Assembly: GCA_023398495.1 (NCBI GenBank)
Contig: JAEWSG010000226.1
Span: forward strand, 62,001-126,000
Reading direction: 5' to 3'
Length of the DNA stretch: 64,000 bases
Origin: Bacillota bacterium
GTDB lineage: Bacteria > Bacillota > Clostridia > Acetivibrionales > Acetivibrionaceae
Under the pieces are notes generated by a model. It did not search any database, had not been told where the DNA came from, and worked only from the letters and a program-made list of their open reading frames with translations. Positions 53,942 through 62,534 of this stretch are shown here, piece after piece (the first letter of the stretch is position 1; each line of letters opens with the position of its first letter). A program made the position numbers and the translations under genes.

Positions 53942-55363
53942 TTGAATAAAGAAATAAGTCTTATAGAGAAAACTAACATAAAATACGATTATGAAGAATT
54001 AATTCTGAGCTTTTTTGCAACAAAACGTAATGCTGTAATACTGGACAGCTCTTTAAAATCAATCGACATAGGACGTTATACTATTATTGCATTTGATCCG
54101 TTTATGATGTTTGAATCAAAGGGAAGCACAGTATACATTAATAAGAAGACTGTTATAAACGGAAATCCTCTTGAAATTCTTAGAAAATACATAAATGACT
54201 ATAAAATTGAAGATAGCCTTGAGATAGTGCCTTTTTGTGGGGGGTGCATAGGATATTTCTCTTATGATATTGTAAGGTTTATTGAAGAGCTTCCGCAAAT
54301 GGCAATAGACCATTTGAAGGTTAGCGACATTGTATTTGGTTTTTATAATAAAGCAATAATAATTGACCATTTGGAACGATGTGTATATGCTGTAGGTGCA
54401 TCATTGGGGGTTGCTGGGCAGAAAGAAAAGGCTGCAAGGGCGAATCTTGACAAAGTTAAGATTTTACTCGATCAGATATCTCAGAATGAGTATAGGGCGC
54501 AATTAGAAAAAGAAAAGGACAGGTTGCCTTGCAATTTAAAGTCTAACTTCAGCAGAGAAGATTATATAAAGACAGTGGAGAAGGCTAAAGAATACATACG
54601 TAACGGAGATATTTTTCAGGTTAACCTTTCACAGCGTTTCGAAGTAGAAATACATAATGAACCCGATGAACTTTATTTTGATCTTCGCAGGAAATCCCCG
54701 GCACCATTTTCTGCCTTTTTGAATTTTGAGGATATCCAGATAATCAGTTCATCACCTGAGAGGTTTATAAAACTTGAAGGAGACAGGGTTGAAACCAGAC
54801 CTATAAAGGGTACAAGGCCCAGGGGTAAGAATAAGGAAGAGGATATAAATTTCAAAAGGGAACTGATGGAGAGTGCAAAGGATAGAGCTGAGCTGACAAT
54901 GATTATTGATCTTGAAAGAAATGATCTTGGACGGGTTTGTAAAATAGGCAGTGTATCCGTTGATAGAGATATAGAAGTTGAAGAATATGCTAATGTATTT
55001 CATACCGTTTCAACAGTATCTGGTAAGCTGAAGGATGGATTAGATATTATAGACTGTATATATGCAGCATTTCCAGGGGGTTCTATAACAGGTGCTCCTA
55101 AAATAAGAGCTATGGAAATAATTGAGGAACTTGAGCCCTTTAAAAGAAACATTTATACTGGATCGATTGGCTTTATCGGCTTTGATGGAACTGCGGATTT
55201 TAATATAGCTATAAGAACTGTTTTGATTAAAGACAAAAAAGCTTATTTTGGTGTAGGTGGTGGAATTGTCTCGGACTCGGATCCAGTAAAGGAGTATGAA
55301 GAAACTCTTCACAAGGGCGAAAAAATGCTTGAAGTTTTTGGTGGTGGAAAATATGAGAGATGA
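53942..55363 (+). CDS. pabB: Aminodeoxychorismate synthase component I
   Basis: The start is probably TTG 53942, seven bases after AAAGGTG; ATG 53936 is too close to that site. The ~473-residue enzyme has the chorismate-binding domain: NGDIFQVNLSQRFE, ETRPIKGTRPRGK, MIIDLERNDLGRV, VFHTVSTVSGKL and FPGGSITGAPKIRAMEII. The Lys in PIKGT, where anthranilate synthases have Ala, points to PabB rather than TrpE. The enzyme makes 4-amino-4-deoxychorismate from chorismate and ammonia for folate. The glutamine amidotransferase partner PabA is not in the window. The stop overlaps pabC, so the two are one operon. Confidence 0.9.
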   Translation: MNKEISLIEKTNIKYDYEELILSFFATKRNAVILDSSLKSIDIGRYTIIAFDPFMMFESKGSTVYINKKTVINGNPLEILRKYINDYKIEDSLEIVPFCGGCIGYFSYDIVRFIEELPQMAIDHLKVSDIVFGFYNKAIIIDHLERCVYAVGASLGVAGQKEKAARANLDKVKILLDQISQNEYRAQLEKEKDRLPCNLKSNFSREDYIKTVEKAKEYIRNGDIFQVNLSQRFEVEIHNEPDELYFDLRRKSPAPFSAFLNFEDIQIISSSPERFIKLEGDRVETRPIKGTRPRGKNKEEDINFKRELMESAKDRAELTMIIDLERNDLGRVCKIGSVSVDRDIEVEEYANVFHTVSTVSGKLKDGLDIIDCIYAAFPGGSITGAPKIRAMEIIEELEPFKRNIYTGSIGFIGFDGTADFNIAIRTVLIKDKKAYFGVGGGIVSDSDPVKEYEETLHKGEKMLEVFGGGKYER

Positions 55364-56150
55364 TAACAAATTTGTAAGCACATATGATTATGGATTTTTA
55401 TATGGCTTTAGTATATTTGAGACGTTTTATGTCGATGAAAACGGAAAAGTTTTTTTGTTGGAAAAGCACATTGATCGTATGATGAAGTCATCGGAATTCT
55501 TTGGAATTGAGCACAAAATGACAAAGTCTGGATTGATGGATAAAGTATTTTCGTATATAAGACAAAACAAAATCTCAGATGTGATTTTAAGGATGACGCT
55601 GACTGCAGGAAACCTTCAAAAGGGCATAATACCTCAATTATTGTTTACTTGCCGGGAAAATACATATACAGTTGAAAAACTAGCTAAAGGGTGTAGGCTT
55701 TTGTTGTCGCAGGTCAGGAAAAGTGAGAATTCAATTATTCTTAGACACAAGACCTCAAATTACCTTGAAAACTTGTTTTTAATGAACAAAGCGATAGAAG
55801 AAGGGTTTGATGATGCTATTTTTATAAACTCTATATCCAATGTTACAGAAACTGCCAAGAGCAATGTTTTCTTTGTAAAAGACAATATAATTTGCACACC
55901 GGATATAAATTGTGGCCTGCTTCCGGGTGTAATCAGAGAATGGGTTATAAGTGAAGCAGACCGCCAAAATATTGAGTGCAGAAGTGGATTCTACAATATA
56001 AATGATTTTGTAGGTGCAGATGAAGTTTTTGTAACAAATTCAGCAATGGGAATAATGCATGTTAAATCCATTGACGGAAGGTGTATTAATAATGGAATTT
56101 GTGGCCCTGTTACACAAAAACTTGCTTTTATTCTGCGCCCGCACCAATAA
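55353..56150 (+). CDS. pabC: Aminodeoxychorismate lyase (class IV PLP enzyme)
   Basis: I start at ATG 55353 (GGTGGTGGAAA upstream), overlapping the end of pabB by 11 bases; the protein has ~265 residues. It has the class IV aminotransferase fold: DYGFLYGFSIFETFYV, the PLP lysine in RHKTSNYLENL, and NVTETAKSNVFFVKDNIICTPDINCGLLPGVIREWV. Linked to PabB it should split aminodeoxychorismate into 4-aminobenzoate and pyruvate. A branched-chain or D-amino acid aminotransferase is the alternative for this fold, made less likely by the operon. The 3' end overlaps the convergent lipoprotein gene by 23 bases. Confidence 0.87.
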   Translation: MRDDNKFVSTYDYGFLYGFSIFETFYVDENGKVFLLEKHIDRMMKSSEFFGIEHKMTKSGLMDKVFSYIRQNKISDVILRMTLTAGNLQKGIIPQLLFTCRENTYTVEKLAKGCRLLLSQVRKSENSIILRHKTSNYLENLFLMNKAIEEGFDDAIFINSISNVTETAKSNVFFVKDNIICTPDINCGLLPGVIREWVISEADRQNIECRSGFYNINDFVGADEVFVTNSAMGIMHVKSIDGRCINNGICGPVTQKLAFILRPHQ

Positions 56151-56808
56151 ATATTCCTGAAACTGAATCCTTCTCTATTGAGAAAATTATACCGCCGTAT
56201 ACAGTGCCTGCAACAATAAGGTCAGAGTCCCCGTTGTTTTCAGCAGGATCAATTTCCGGTTTATAAGCCTCAAGAACTTCGGATCTCTTACTTCCAATAC
56301 CAATTCCGCGGCTTGTTTTATATGTACATGGCTTGTTTATATCTATTGATCCTACACTGACAGCATTTTCAGTTTTTACAATGTTTAAAATGATTCCTTT
56401 TTCGTTGTAAACCCATGTTTGGTGCTCTAAGCCATCGGAACCCCAGACTAAAAAATCAGATTTTTCTTCCGGTTCGCCTAAGTTTTTTACAACATCATCT
56501 GAATTCAAAGAAAGGTTTAATGGTCCTATTGAGTCGTTTCTCAAAAGGTCGAAACCAAGTGTTGAATAATCAGTTTCGGTGTTTTCGGGAGTTTTATCGG
56601 GAGTATTATCTGGTTCTTGAGTTTTGCTGGCAGTAGCTGTCTGATTATTTTCAGAATTCTGTGTAGTTGCTGTTGCATCAGGAGTACTTGTTACTGTGCT
56701 TTCCACTTTATCTGAAGTGATTGGAGTTTCATTGTTTCTGTTGTTGGAACAACCGCATAAAGCCACCGAGATTACCAGTGATGCAAAAATAATGCTGAAT
56801 AATTTCAT
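56128..56808 (-). CDS. Lipoprotein of unknown function
   Basis: The 226-residue protein has a signal sequence ending in a lipobox-like ALCGC, so it is probably lipid-anchored on the outer face of the membrane. A long Thr/Glu/Asn/Pro-rich linker (about residues 22-82) leads to a compact C-terminal domain (GFDLLRNDSIGPLNLSLNSDDVVKNLG, RGIGIGSKRSEVLEAY), which resembles small periplasmic binding modules but is not one I can name. It is convergent with pabC and overlaps it. Nothing in the context gives a function. Confidence 0.75.
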   Translation of the reverse strand: MKLFSIIFASLVISVALCGCSNNRNNETPITSDKVESTVTSTPDATATTQNSENNQTATASKTQEPDNTPDKTPENTETDYSTLGFDLLRNDSIGPLNLSLNSDDVVKNLGEPEEKSDFLVWGSDGLEHQTWVYNEKGIILNIVKTENAVSVGSIDINKPCTYKTSRGIGIGSKRSEVLEAYKPEIDPAENNGDSDLIVAGTVYGGIIFSIEKDSVSGIFIGAGAE

Positions 56809-57157
56809 TTGTCCTTTGCCCCTTTCCGGACTAAATTTTGTAGTATAACTGGAACCTTCTTATTCTATAACATTTATGGACATTAATAAAGTTTTTTGAA
56901 CTTATGATGGAAATAATTGTATGGAATTTTACGCGAGCAATTTGCTATGTGATGAAAAGTTGATAAGAGTAGGACGTTAAAAAAAGAAAAAATATTTTTC
57001 TCCCAAAATAAAGCGGAATATATGAACTTTAGGCCTCAAAAATCAAAATAAACAAAAAACAACTCCCAAATAACAAAAAAGCGTGAACCCCGCATAACTG
57101 TAGTGTATAATTGTAATTGACAAAAAAACAAAACACTTAAGAAAGCAGGGATCACCT
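56809..57157. other. Intergenic region with the left end of the insertion sequence
   Basis: It should hold the promoter of the minus-strand lipoprotein gene and, from about 57085, the left end of the IS1182-family element with its CATAACTG-containing inverted repeat. No gene is seen. The stretch 56980-57080 is A-rich. Confidence 0.5.
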
Positions 57158-58500
57158 ATGGCTATTATAGCACAACAAACAATGTTTTTGTGGAGTGATG
57201 TTGAAGAATTAGGAGATTTAGAAAGATTAAAATTGGTACTAGAATATATGCCTGATGAAGAATTAATGCAAATGATTGAGAATGATCGAAAAAATGGACG
57301 AGATGATTATCCAGTCAGAGCAATGTGGAATGGGATTTTAGCAGGAGTAGTATTTCAACACATATCCGTAGAAAGTCTACGAAGAGAACTTGCGAGGAAT
57401 GCTCAACTGAGGTTTATGTGTGGATTATATAAAACTGGAAAAAAGGCTGTTCCTCCAGAATGGGTATTTACAAGATTTTTAAAAAAGCTTATGAAATATG
57501 AAGAAGAAATAAAACAAATTTTTGAAAAGCTTGTTGATGAGCTGTACAAAATAGTAGTAGATTTTGGAAAGAATTTAGCAATTGATGGCAAAGCCATTCA
57601 ATCCTTGGCAAATAGTTATAATAAAAATCAAACACCTGATGGAAGAAGAGAAACAGATGCAGATTACGGAAAAAAGGAATACAAAGGGACACATAAAGAC
57701 GGAAGTACATGGGAAAAGATAGTGAAATGGTTTGGCTATAAAGTACACTTAATAGTAGATGCTGACTATGAGCTTCCAATTGCATATAGTATTACGAAAG
57801 CGTCTAAACCAGATATTAATGAGGCACATGAAATGATTGATGAACTTTCACAGGAACGTCCTAAAATTCTTGAAACATGTGAAACAATTGAAGCAGACAG
57901 AGGGTATGATGATACAAAACTAATCGAAAAGCTATGGGATAATTATAAAATAAAGCCTGTAATACAAATTAGAAATATGTGGAAAGACATTGATGAAACT
58001 CGAACATTAGAAGGTTATGAAAATGTAGTATACAACTATGAAGGAAGAGTATATTGCTATTGCATGGAAACAGGAACAAAACGAGAGATGGTTTCAGGCG
58101 GATTTGAGTCAGAACGAGAAGCACTGAAAAAGCTTTGTCCATCAAAACAATATGGTTTCACTTGCAAATATGCAGCAAAATGTCCTGTTAGAGCAGGAAT
58201 ACGAATTAAGTTAAAAGAAGATCGGAGAATATTTACACCTATAGATCGAGCAAGCTATAAGTTTGAAAAACTTTATAAGCTTAGAACTTCTGTAGAAAGA
58301 GTAAATAGCCGATTAGACGAGTCATTTGGTTTTGAAAAGCATTATATTAGAGGCAAAAAGAAAATGGAAGTTCGATGTGGTTTGGCTTTGTGTGTAATGC
58401 TTGCAATGGCAGTTGGTAGAATAAAAGAAAAGCAGTACGATAAAATAAGAAGTTTAGTTAAGCCTGCATAAATTATCATGCAGTTATGGTGATATTTAGT
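57085..58500 (+). mobile_element. IS1182-family insertion sequence
   Basis: The element holds one transposase gene. Imperfect terminal inverted repeats are suggested by CATAACTG at 57093-57100 with the following GTATAATT, and its complement CAGTTATG at 58481-58488 preceded by AATTATCAT. The exact outer borders and target duplication could not be read with certainty, so the limits are approximate. Confidence 0.7.
57158..58471 (+). CDS. IS1182-family DDE transposase
   Basis: The 437-residue protein has the N-terminal DUF772-like domain (PVRAMWNGILAGVVFQHISVESLRREL) and a DDE transposase core: the first Asp in LAIDGKAIQS, the second in ETIEADRGYDD and the Glu in TSVERVNSRLDESFGF. A cysteine-containing insertion (CPSKQYGFTCKYAAKCPVR) is usual for the family. 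The reading frame is intact with an AAGCAGGGATCACCT leader before the ATG, so the element may still be active. It separates the pab/lipoprotein genes from tadA. Confidence 0.92.
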   Translation: MAIIAQQTMFLWSDVEELGDLERLKLVLEYMPDEELMQMIENDRKNGRDDYPVRAMWNGILAGVVFQHISVESLRRELARNAQLRFMCGLYKTGKKAVPPEWVFTRFLKKLMKYEEEIKQIFEKLVDELYKIVVDFGKNLAIDGKAIQSLANSYNKNQTPDGRRETDADYGKKEYKGTHKDGSTWEKIVKWFGYKVHLIVDADYELPIAYSITKASKPDINEAHEMIDELSQERPKILETCETIEADRGYDDTKLIEKLWDNYKIKPVIQIRNMWKDIDETRTLEGYENVVYNYEGRVYCYCMETGTKREMVSGGFESEREALKKLCPSKQYGFTCKYAAKCPVRAGIRIKLKEDRRIFTPIDRASYKFEKLYKLRTSVERVNSRLDESFGFEKHYIRGKKKMEVRCGLALCVMLAMAVGRIKEKQYDKIRSLVKPA

Positions 58501-58695
58501 GTCCCTTACATATAGCTATGGAGTAGGGTTATTTGTTGATGAAATCTATGTGATATTTGTGAATATTCAATTTTAAAATAATATTTTGTACATAAAATTC
58601 ATAATAGACTCTCATAAATTGTCATCGAATTAAGGCTTAATATAACATTTAGATAAAAAATGTTCACAAAGCAAAAAGCATTACGCACAATGGGT

Positions 58696-58724
58696 TTGAC
58701 AATAATGCTAATTTTAGTTATAAT
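58696..58724 (+). promoter_or_regulatory. Consensus promoter of tadA
   Basis: TTGACA (58696-58701) and TATAAT (58719-58724) are perfect consensus with a 17-base spacer. A partial palindrome (ATGCTAAT ... ATTAGCA) surrounds the -10 box. Confidence 0.85.
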
Positions 58725-58758
58725 TTATTAGCAATAATGCTTTTTAGGAGCGTATTAA

Positions 58759-59223
58759 TTGGAAAATGGTTGCCTTTTTATGAAAGAGGCTTTAAAGGAA
58801 GCGAAAAAAGCTTATAAGAAGGATGAGACTCCGGTTGGTGCAGTTATAGTAAGAGATGGCAAAGTGATAGCAAGGGGACACAATGAGAAGGAACTTAAAA
58901 ACGATCCTACCCTTCATGCTGAGATATCTGCTATAAGGAAAGCATGCAAGAAGCTTGATTCCTGGAGGCTCAATGATTGTGACATGTATGTTACGTTAGA
59001 GCCGTGTGCAATGTGTGCGGGGGCCATTATTCAGGCAAGAGTGGGGAGGCTTTTTATAGGCACAACCGATCCCAAAGCGGGTGCAGTCGGTTCGGTGGTT
59101 GATTTATTAGGTGTAGACAAGTTCAACCACAGGGTTGAGGTTTACTACGGATTGTTGATGGAAGAGTGTTCAAAGATTTTGAAGGACTTTTTCAAGGAAC
59201 TAAGGCAAAGAAAAAATAAATAA
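58759..59223 (+). CDS. tadA: tRNA-specific adenosine deaminase
   Basis: The start is TTG 58759, eight bases after AGGAG. The 154-residue protein has the cytidine/deoxycytidylate deaminase zinc site: HAEISAI (His and the catalytic Glu) and TLEPCAMCAGAI (PCxxC). TadA converts A34 to inosine in tRNA-Arg(ACG), needed to read CGN codons. Length and motifs are standard. It is transcribed toward tRNA-Ser, which begins seven bases after its stop, so the two may be co-transcribed. Confidence 0.95.
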   Translation: MENGCLFMKEALKEAKKAYKKDETPVGAVIVRDGKVIARGHNEKELKNDPTLHAEISAIRKACKKLDSWRLNDCDMYVTLEPCAMCAGAIIQARVGRLFIGTTDPKAGAVGSVVDLLGVDKFNHRVEVYYGLLMEECSKILKDFFKELRQRKNK

Positions 59224-59229
59224 TTATAT

Positions 59230-59320
59230 GGAGGCGTATCGAAGTGGTCATAACGAGCCTGACTCGAAATCAGGTTGTCGCGTAAGCGGCACGTGAGTTC
59301 GAATCTCACCGCCTCCGCCA
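59230..59320 (+). tRNA. tRNA-Ser (anticodon CGA)
   Basis: The 91-base class II tRNA has acceptor arms GGAGGCG/CGCCTCC, anticodon stem CCTGA/TCAGG with loop CTCGAAA, the long variable arm typical of serine tRNA, T arm with AGTTCGAATCT and an encoded CCA. The anticodon CGA reads TCG. Two terminators follow. Confidence 0.95.
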
Positions 59321-59365
59321 AGAGCCTGTTTGTAGTCAATGTCTACAACAGGCTCTTTATTTTTG
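59321..59365 (+). terminator. tRNA-Ser terminator
   Basis: AGAGCCTGTTTGTAG pairs with CTACAACAGGCTCT (one mismatch), followed by TTATTTTT. It begins at the base after the CCA end. Confidence 0.92.
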
Positions 59366-59377
59366 TTCTTTTATACC

Positions 59378-59400
59378 CGCTCTTTTGAGGGCGTTTTTTT
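59378..59400 (+). terminator. Second terminator after tRNA-Ser
   Basis: CGCTCT (59378-59383) pairs with AGGGCG (59388-59393) with one G-U pair, followed by seven T residues. Confidence 0.7.
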
Positions 59401-59541
59401 GCTTCTGCAGAAAACGGATATACCTATACCTGAACCCTTGTCCGATTCTCCGGTTCTTTAACTGGATTTTGGTTTGAGATGTTGAATTTTGCAGAAATAT
59501 AGTATTTGTAAGTTGTATCTTTTGAAAATGTGAAACCTAAC

Positions 59542-59570
59542 TTGAAATCAAGCTATATCTGTGATAATAT
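59542..59570 (+). promoter_or_regulatory. Possible promoter of the AAA ATPase gene
   Basis: TTGAAA (59542-59547) and TAATAT (59565-59570) are 17 bases apart, 35 bases before the ATG. The -10 element is only moderate. Confidence 0.45.
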
Positions 59571-59604
59571 ATATCTCGAATATGGCAAAGGAGGGTTTTC
59601 ATCT

Positions 59605-60819
59605 ATGATTGGTAGAGAGTTATATATGAGCCGTATCCGTCCTTTTATCGGAAATGAGCTTGTTAAGGTTTTAACCGGCATTCGCCGAAGCGGAAAGTCA
59701 GTCATGCTGGATTTGATTAAGCGAGAGCTGGTTGCCTCCGGCGTAAATGAAGATCAGTTTATTTTTATCAACTTTGAAAATATGAGCAACGCACACCTTT
59801 GTTTTGCGGAAGCACTGCATAAGGAGGTCACTCGACGTGTAAATGGCATCTCCGGGAAGGCATATCTTTTTTTTGACGAGATTCAGGAAGTCGTTGGCTG
59901 GGAAAAGTGTATCAATTCCTTTCGGGTTGAATTTAATTGTGATATCTATATCACCGGCTCAAACGCCAAGCTGCTTTCGGGAGAGCTGGCCACATACCTT
60001 GCCGGGAGATATGTGGAATTTGTGATTTATCCCTTTTCCTTTGGAGAGTTCTCGGAGCTGTATCATACCGTTTTTCCTGACTCCGATTCGAGAGCGATGT
60101 TTATCCGATACCTTACCGACGGGGGGATGCCGTATTTGAGCAACCTCCGCTATGCCGAACAGCCGAGCCGTCAGTATCTGCAAGACCTCTATAATTCTGT
60201 TGTCCTTAAAGATATCGTAAAACGCAACAGCATTCGTGATGTTGACCTGCTGGAGCGTATCATCGCATACATTACGGCAAACGTTGGAACGACTTTCTCC
60301 GCTACGGCGATTTCAAAATATCTCAAAAGCGAGGGACGCACTGTTGCACCGGAAACAATCTTAAACTACATCAAGGCTTGCGAGGATGCCTTTCTGTTTT
60401 ACCGTGTCCGCAGGCAGGACTTACAGGGTAAGAAGATTCTAACTGTCAATGAAAAATACTACATTGCTGACCACGGAATCAGAGAGGCTGTTTTTGGCGG
60501 GAATATGAAGGATATCAACCTCATTTTCGAGAACATCGTGTATATGGAACTCCTACGGCGAGGGTATAAGGTCACCGTTGGAAAAGCAGGGGAAAAAGAG
60601 ATTGATTTTATTGCTGAAAAGCAAGCACAGAAGCTCTACGTTCAGGTAGCTTATCTGCTGGCATCCGAGGAAACGGTCCAGCGTGAATTCGGAGCATATG
60701 AAACGATCAGGGACAACTTTCCCAAGTATGTTGTGTCGTATGATGAATTCGATATGAGCAGGGACGGACTGAAGCATACGAATATACGTGAGTTCTTGTT
60801 GTCTGAACAATGGAATTGA
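59605..60819 (+). CDS. AAA-family ATPase with DUF4143 domain
   Basis: I start at ATG 59605 because AAAGGAGGG lies about ten bases upstream. The 404-residue protein has an AAA_14 ATPase domain: Walker A LTGIRRSGKSVML, Walker B AYLFFDEIQEVVGWEK and a sensor in YITGSNAKLLSGELATYLAGR. A DUF4143 domain follows (DRGIREAVFG-like ADHGIREAVFG, then NIVYMELLRRGYKVTVGK and KEIDFIAEK, a nuclease-fold-like IDF motif). The molecular role of these common proteins is unknown. Its codons are visibly richer in G and C than those of its neighbours, so it was probably acquired by transfer. It sits next to a tRNA gene, a common site of insertion. Confidence 0.88.
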   Translation: MIGRELYMSRIRPFIGNELVKVLTGIRRSGKSVMLDLIKRELVASGVNEDQFIFINFENMSNAHLCFAEALHKEVTRRVNGISGKAYLFFDEIQEVVGWEKCINSFRVEFNCDIYITGSNAKLLSGELATYLAGRYVEFVIYPFSFGEFSELYHTVFPDSDSRAMFIRYLTDGGMPYLSNLRYAEQPSRQYLQDLYNSVVLKDIVKRNSIRDVDLLERIIAYITANVGTTFSATAISKYLKSEGRTVAPETILNYIKACEDAFLFYRVRRQDLQGKKILTVNEKYYIADHGIREAVFGGNMKDINLIFENIVYMELLRRGYKVTVGKAGEKEIDFIAEKQAQKLYVQVAYLLASEETVQREFGAYETIRDNFPKYVVSYDEFDMSRDGLKHTNIREFLLSEQWN

Positions 60820-60859
60820 GTTTCTGCTATTTCCTTTTGAAAAGAACTGCCAATAAGAA

Positions 60860-60903
60860 ACTGCCAGTCATGGTTTGCATGCTATGACGGGCAGTTGTTT
60901 TTA
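60860..60903 (+). terminator. Terminator of the AAA ATPase gene
   Basis: CTGCCAGTCAT pairs with ATGACGGGCAG (one mismatch), followed by TTGTTTTT. It lies about 40 bases after the stop. Confidence 0.8.
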
Positions 60904-61065
60904 GCCAAGAGGTGTAAAATCCCGCTAACAATCTAAAGAAAATCCAAAAAAACAAAGTACTTTAAATTTTTTCCGATTCATTTCATACTATAATTAAACC
61001 ATTAAGATTGAAGTAAGGGCATATCAAAAATATCCTTATTAACAATTTTTTAGGGGGGCATAAAA

Positions 61066-62463
61066 ATGAAAAGAACTTCAAGAATTATTTCTCTAATTTT
61101 TACGGCATGTTTTACAGTAGGAACGATTTTAACAGGATGCAGCAGTTCAAGCGACACACCGGAAAAGCGGACTGACGCTGACACTTCTGATAAGACACCA
61201 GTCACTTTAAAGTTTACGTACTGGGGAAGTCCTGACGAGAAAAAAGCAATTGAGGGTGCTTGTGAAAAATTTACTGAAAAGTATCCATGGATTACAGTTA
61301 AAACTATTCAGATTCCAAATTCCGATTATAATGCAAAGTTAACAGCTATGGCAGCTGGTAATGACATGCCCGATACAGGTTATATGACTGGTGACTTAGG
61401 GGAAACATGGGCAAATCAAGGGAAATTTGTAAACCTTTTTGATATGTTTGCTAAGGATACTGAAATAAAAAAAGAAGATTTTCTGGATTACATTTGGTAT
61501 AAGCTAACACCTGATAATGCTTGGGGAATCAGTACTGCGGGTGAGTGCTTCGGACTCTATTATAACAAAGATCTTTTAAAAGCTGCCGGTATCGATTCAC
61601 TTCCTACGACAGCCGATAAAGCTATGACTTGGGATGAATTTGTTGAACTTGCCAAGAAATTAACAATTGACAAGAACGGTAAAACAGCTGCAGAGCCTGG
61701 TTTTGATCCAAAGAATATAAAGCAATACGGATTTATGTTTGAAACTTGGGATCAACCTATAAATAATTTTATCTTTAGTAATGGTGGAGAATGGGCATCA
61801 AAAGACGGCACAAAGTTCACACTTAATTCTCCCGAATCTCAAGAAGCTATTCAAAAATTAGCTGATCTGATAAATGTACATCATGTTTCACCATCACCAC
61901 TTGCAGCTAAATCACTGCCGGCAATGAATATTGCATTACAATCCAAACTCACAGCAATGGCACTTGGTGGACAATGGATAAACCTTGATCTTGGAAATGC
62001 AAAAGTTAATTATGATATTGGTGTGTTACCAAAACTCAAAAACAGTATAACCGTTGGACTTAGTGGTGCTACGGTACTCTTTAAAGAATCTAAACATCCT
62101 GATGAGGCTTGGATGTTATTTAAGTGGATGTCAAATCCGGAAGGTGCCATCGAATTATATTCTAGCGGGCTTTGGATGCCGACTATGAAAAAATGGTACA
62201 CTGATGAGGAACTTGTTAAAAAATGGGTTGATGCTAACCCGGCAGCTCATCCTGCAGGGTTTAAAGATGCTATGATGAATCAGTTAATGCAAAATGGTGT
62301 TCCTCAATCTCAGTATTATTTGAAAAATTATGCGAAACTCGTTCCAATAGTAACGGCTGCATGGGATCAAGTATGGATGGGTAAAAAGACAGCTGCTGAA
62401 GCTATGAATGAGATGGAGCCAAAGGCTCAAGCAGAATTTAAAGGTCGTTATGATGCAAACTAA
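61066..62463 (+). CDS. Sugar ABC transporter substrate-binding lipoprotein
   Basis: The 465-residue protein starts at ATG after AGGGGGG. It has a lipoprotein signal with lipobox LTGC and a Ser/Asp-rich linker, then a family 1 extracellular solute-binding fold (VTLKFTYWGSPDEKKAIEGACEKFTEKYPWITV, GECFGLYYNKDLLKAAGIDSLP, DEAWMLFKWMSNPEGAIELYSSG). Such proteins capture oligosaccharides outside the cell for the permeases encoded next. In a cellulosome producer, plant-cell-wall oligosaccharides are likely, but the specific sugar cannot be read. A hairpin at 62480 separates it from the permease gene. Confidence 0.92.
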   Translation: MKRTSRIISLIFTACFTVGTILTGCSSSSDTPEKRTDADTSDKTPVTLKFTYWGSPDEKKAIEGACEKFTEKYPWITVKTIQIPNSDYNAKLTAMAAGNDMPDTGYMTGDLGETWANQGKFVNLFDMFAKDTEIKKEDFLDYIWYKLTPDNAWGISTAGECFGLYYNKDLLKAAGIDSLPTTADKAMTWDEFVELAKKLTIDKNGKTAAEPGFDPKNIKQYGFMFETWDQPINNFIFSNGGEWASKDGTKFTLNSPESQEAIQKLADLINVHHVSPSPLAAKSLPAMNIALQSKLTAMALGGQWINLDLGNAKVNYDIGVLPKLKNSITVGLSGATVLFKESKHPDEAWMLFKWMSNPEGAIELYSSGLWMPTMKKWYTDEELVKKWVDANPAAHPAGFKDAMMNQLMQNGVPQSQYYLKNYAKLVPIVTAAWDQVWMGKKTAAEAMNEMEPKAQAEFKGRYDAN

Positions 62464-62479
62464 ATAGAAATTTCGGTTT

Positions 62480-62503
62480 AAAGCCTGAGAATTCTCAGGC
62501 TTT
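62480..62503 (+). terminator. Perfect hairpin between binding-protein and permease genes
   Basis: AAAGCCTGAGAA is followed directly by its complement, then ATTTG. It probably acts as a partial terminator or 3' stabiliser that gives more binding protein than permease. Confidence 0.75.
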
Positions 62504-62534
62504 ATTTGAAAATCTTGTAAAAGAGGAAAAGCTT

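Noticed and set aside
53682..53979. Open frames on both strands over the retron RNA region
   Set aside because: They have no ribosome site or recognisable protein sequence, and the strong stem structure of an RNA gene explains the openness better.
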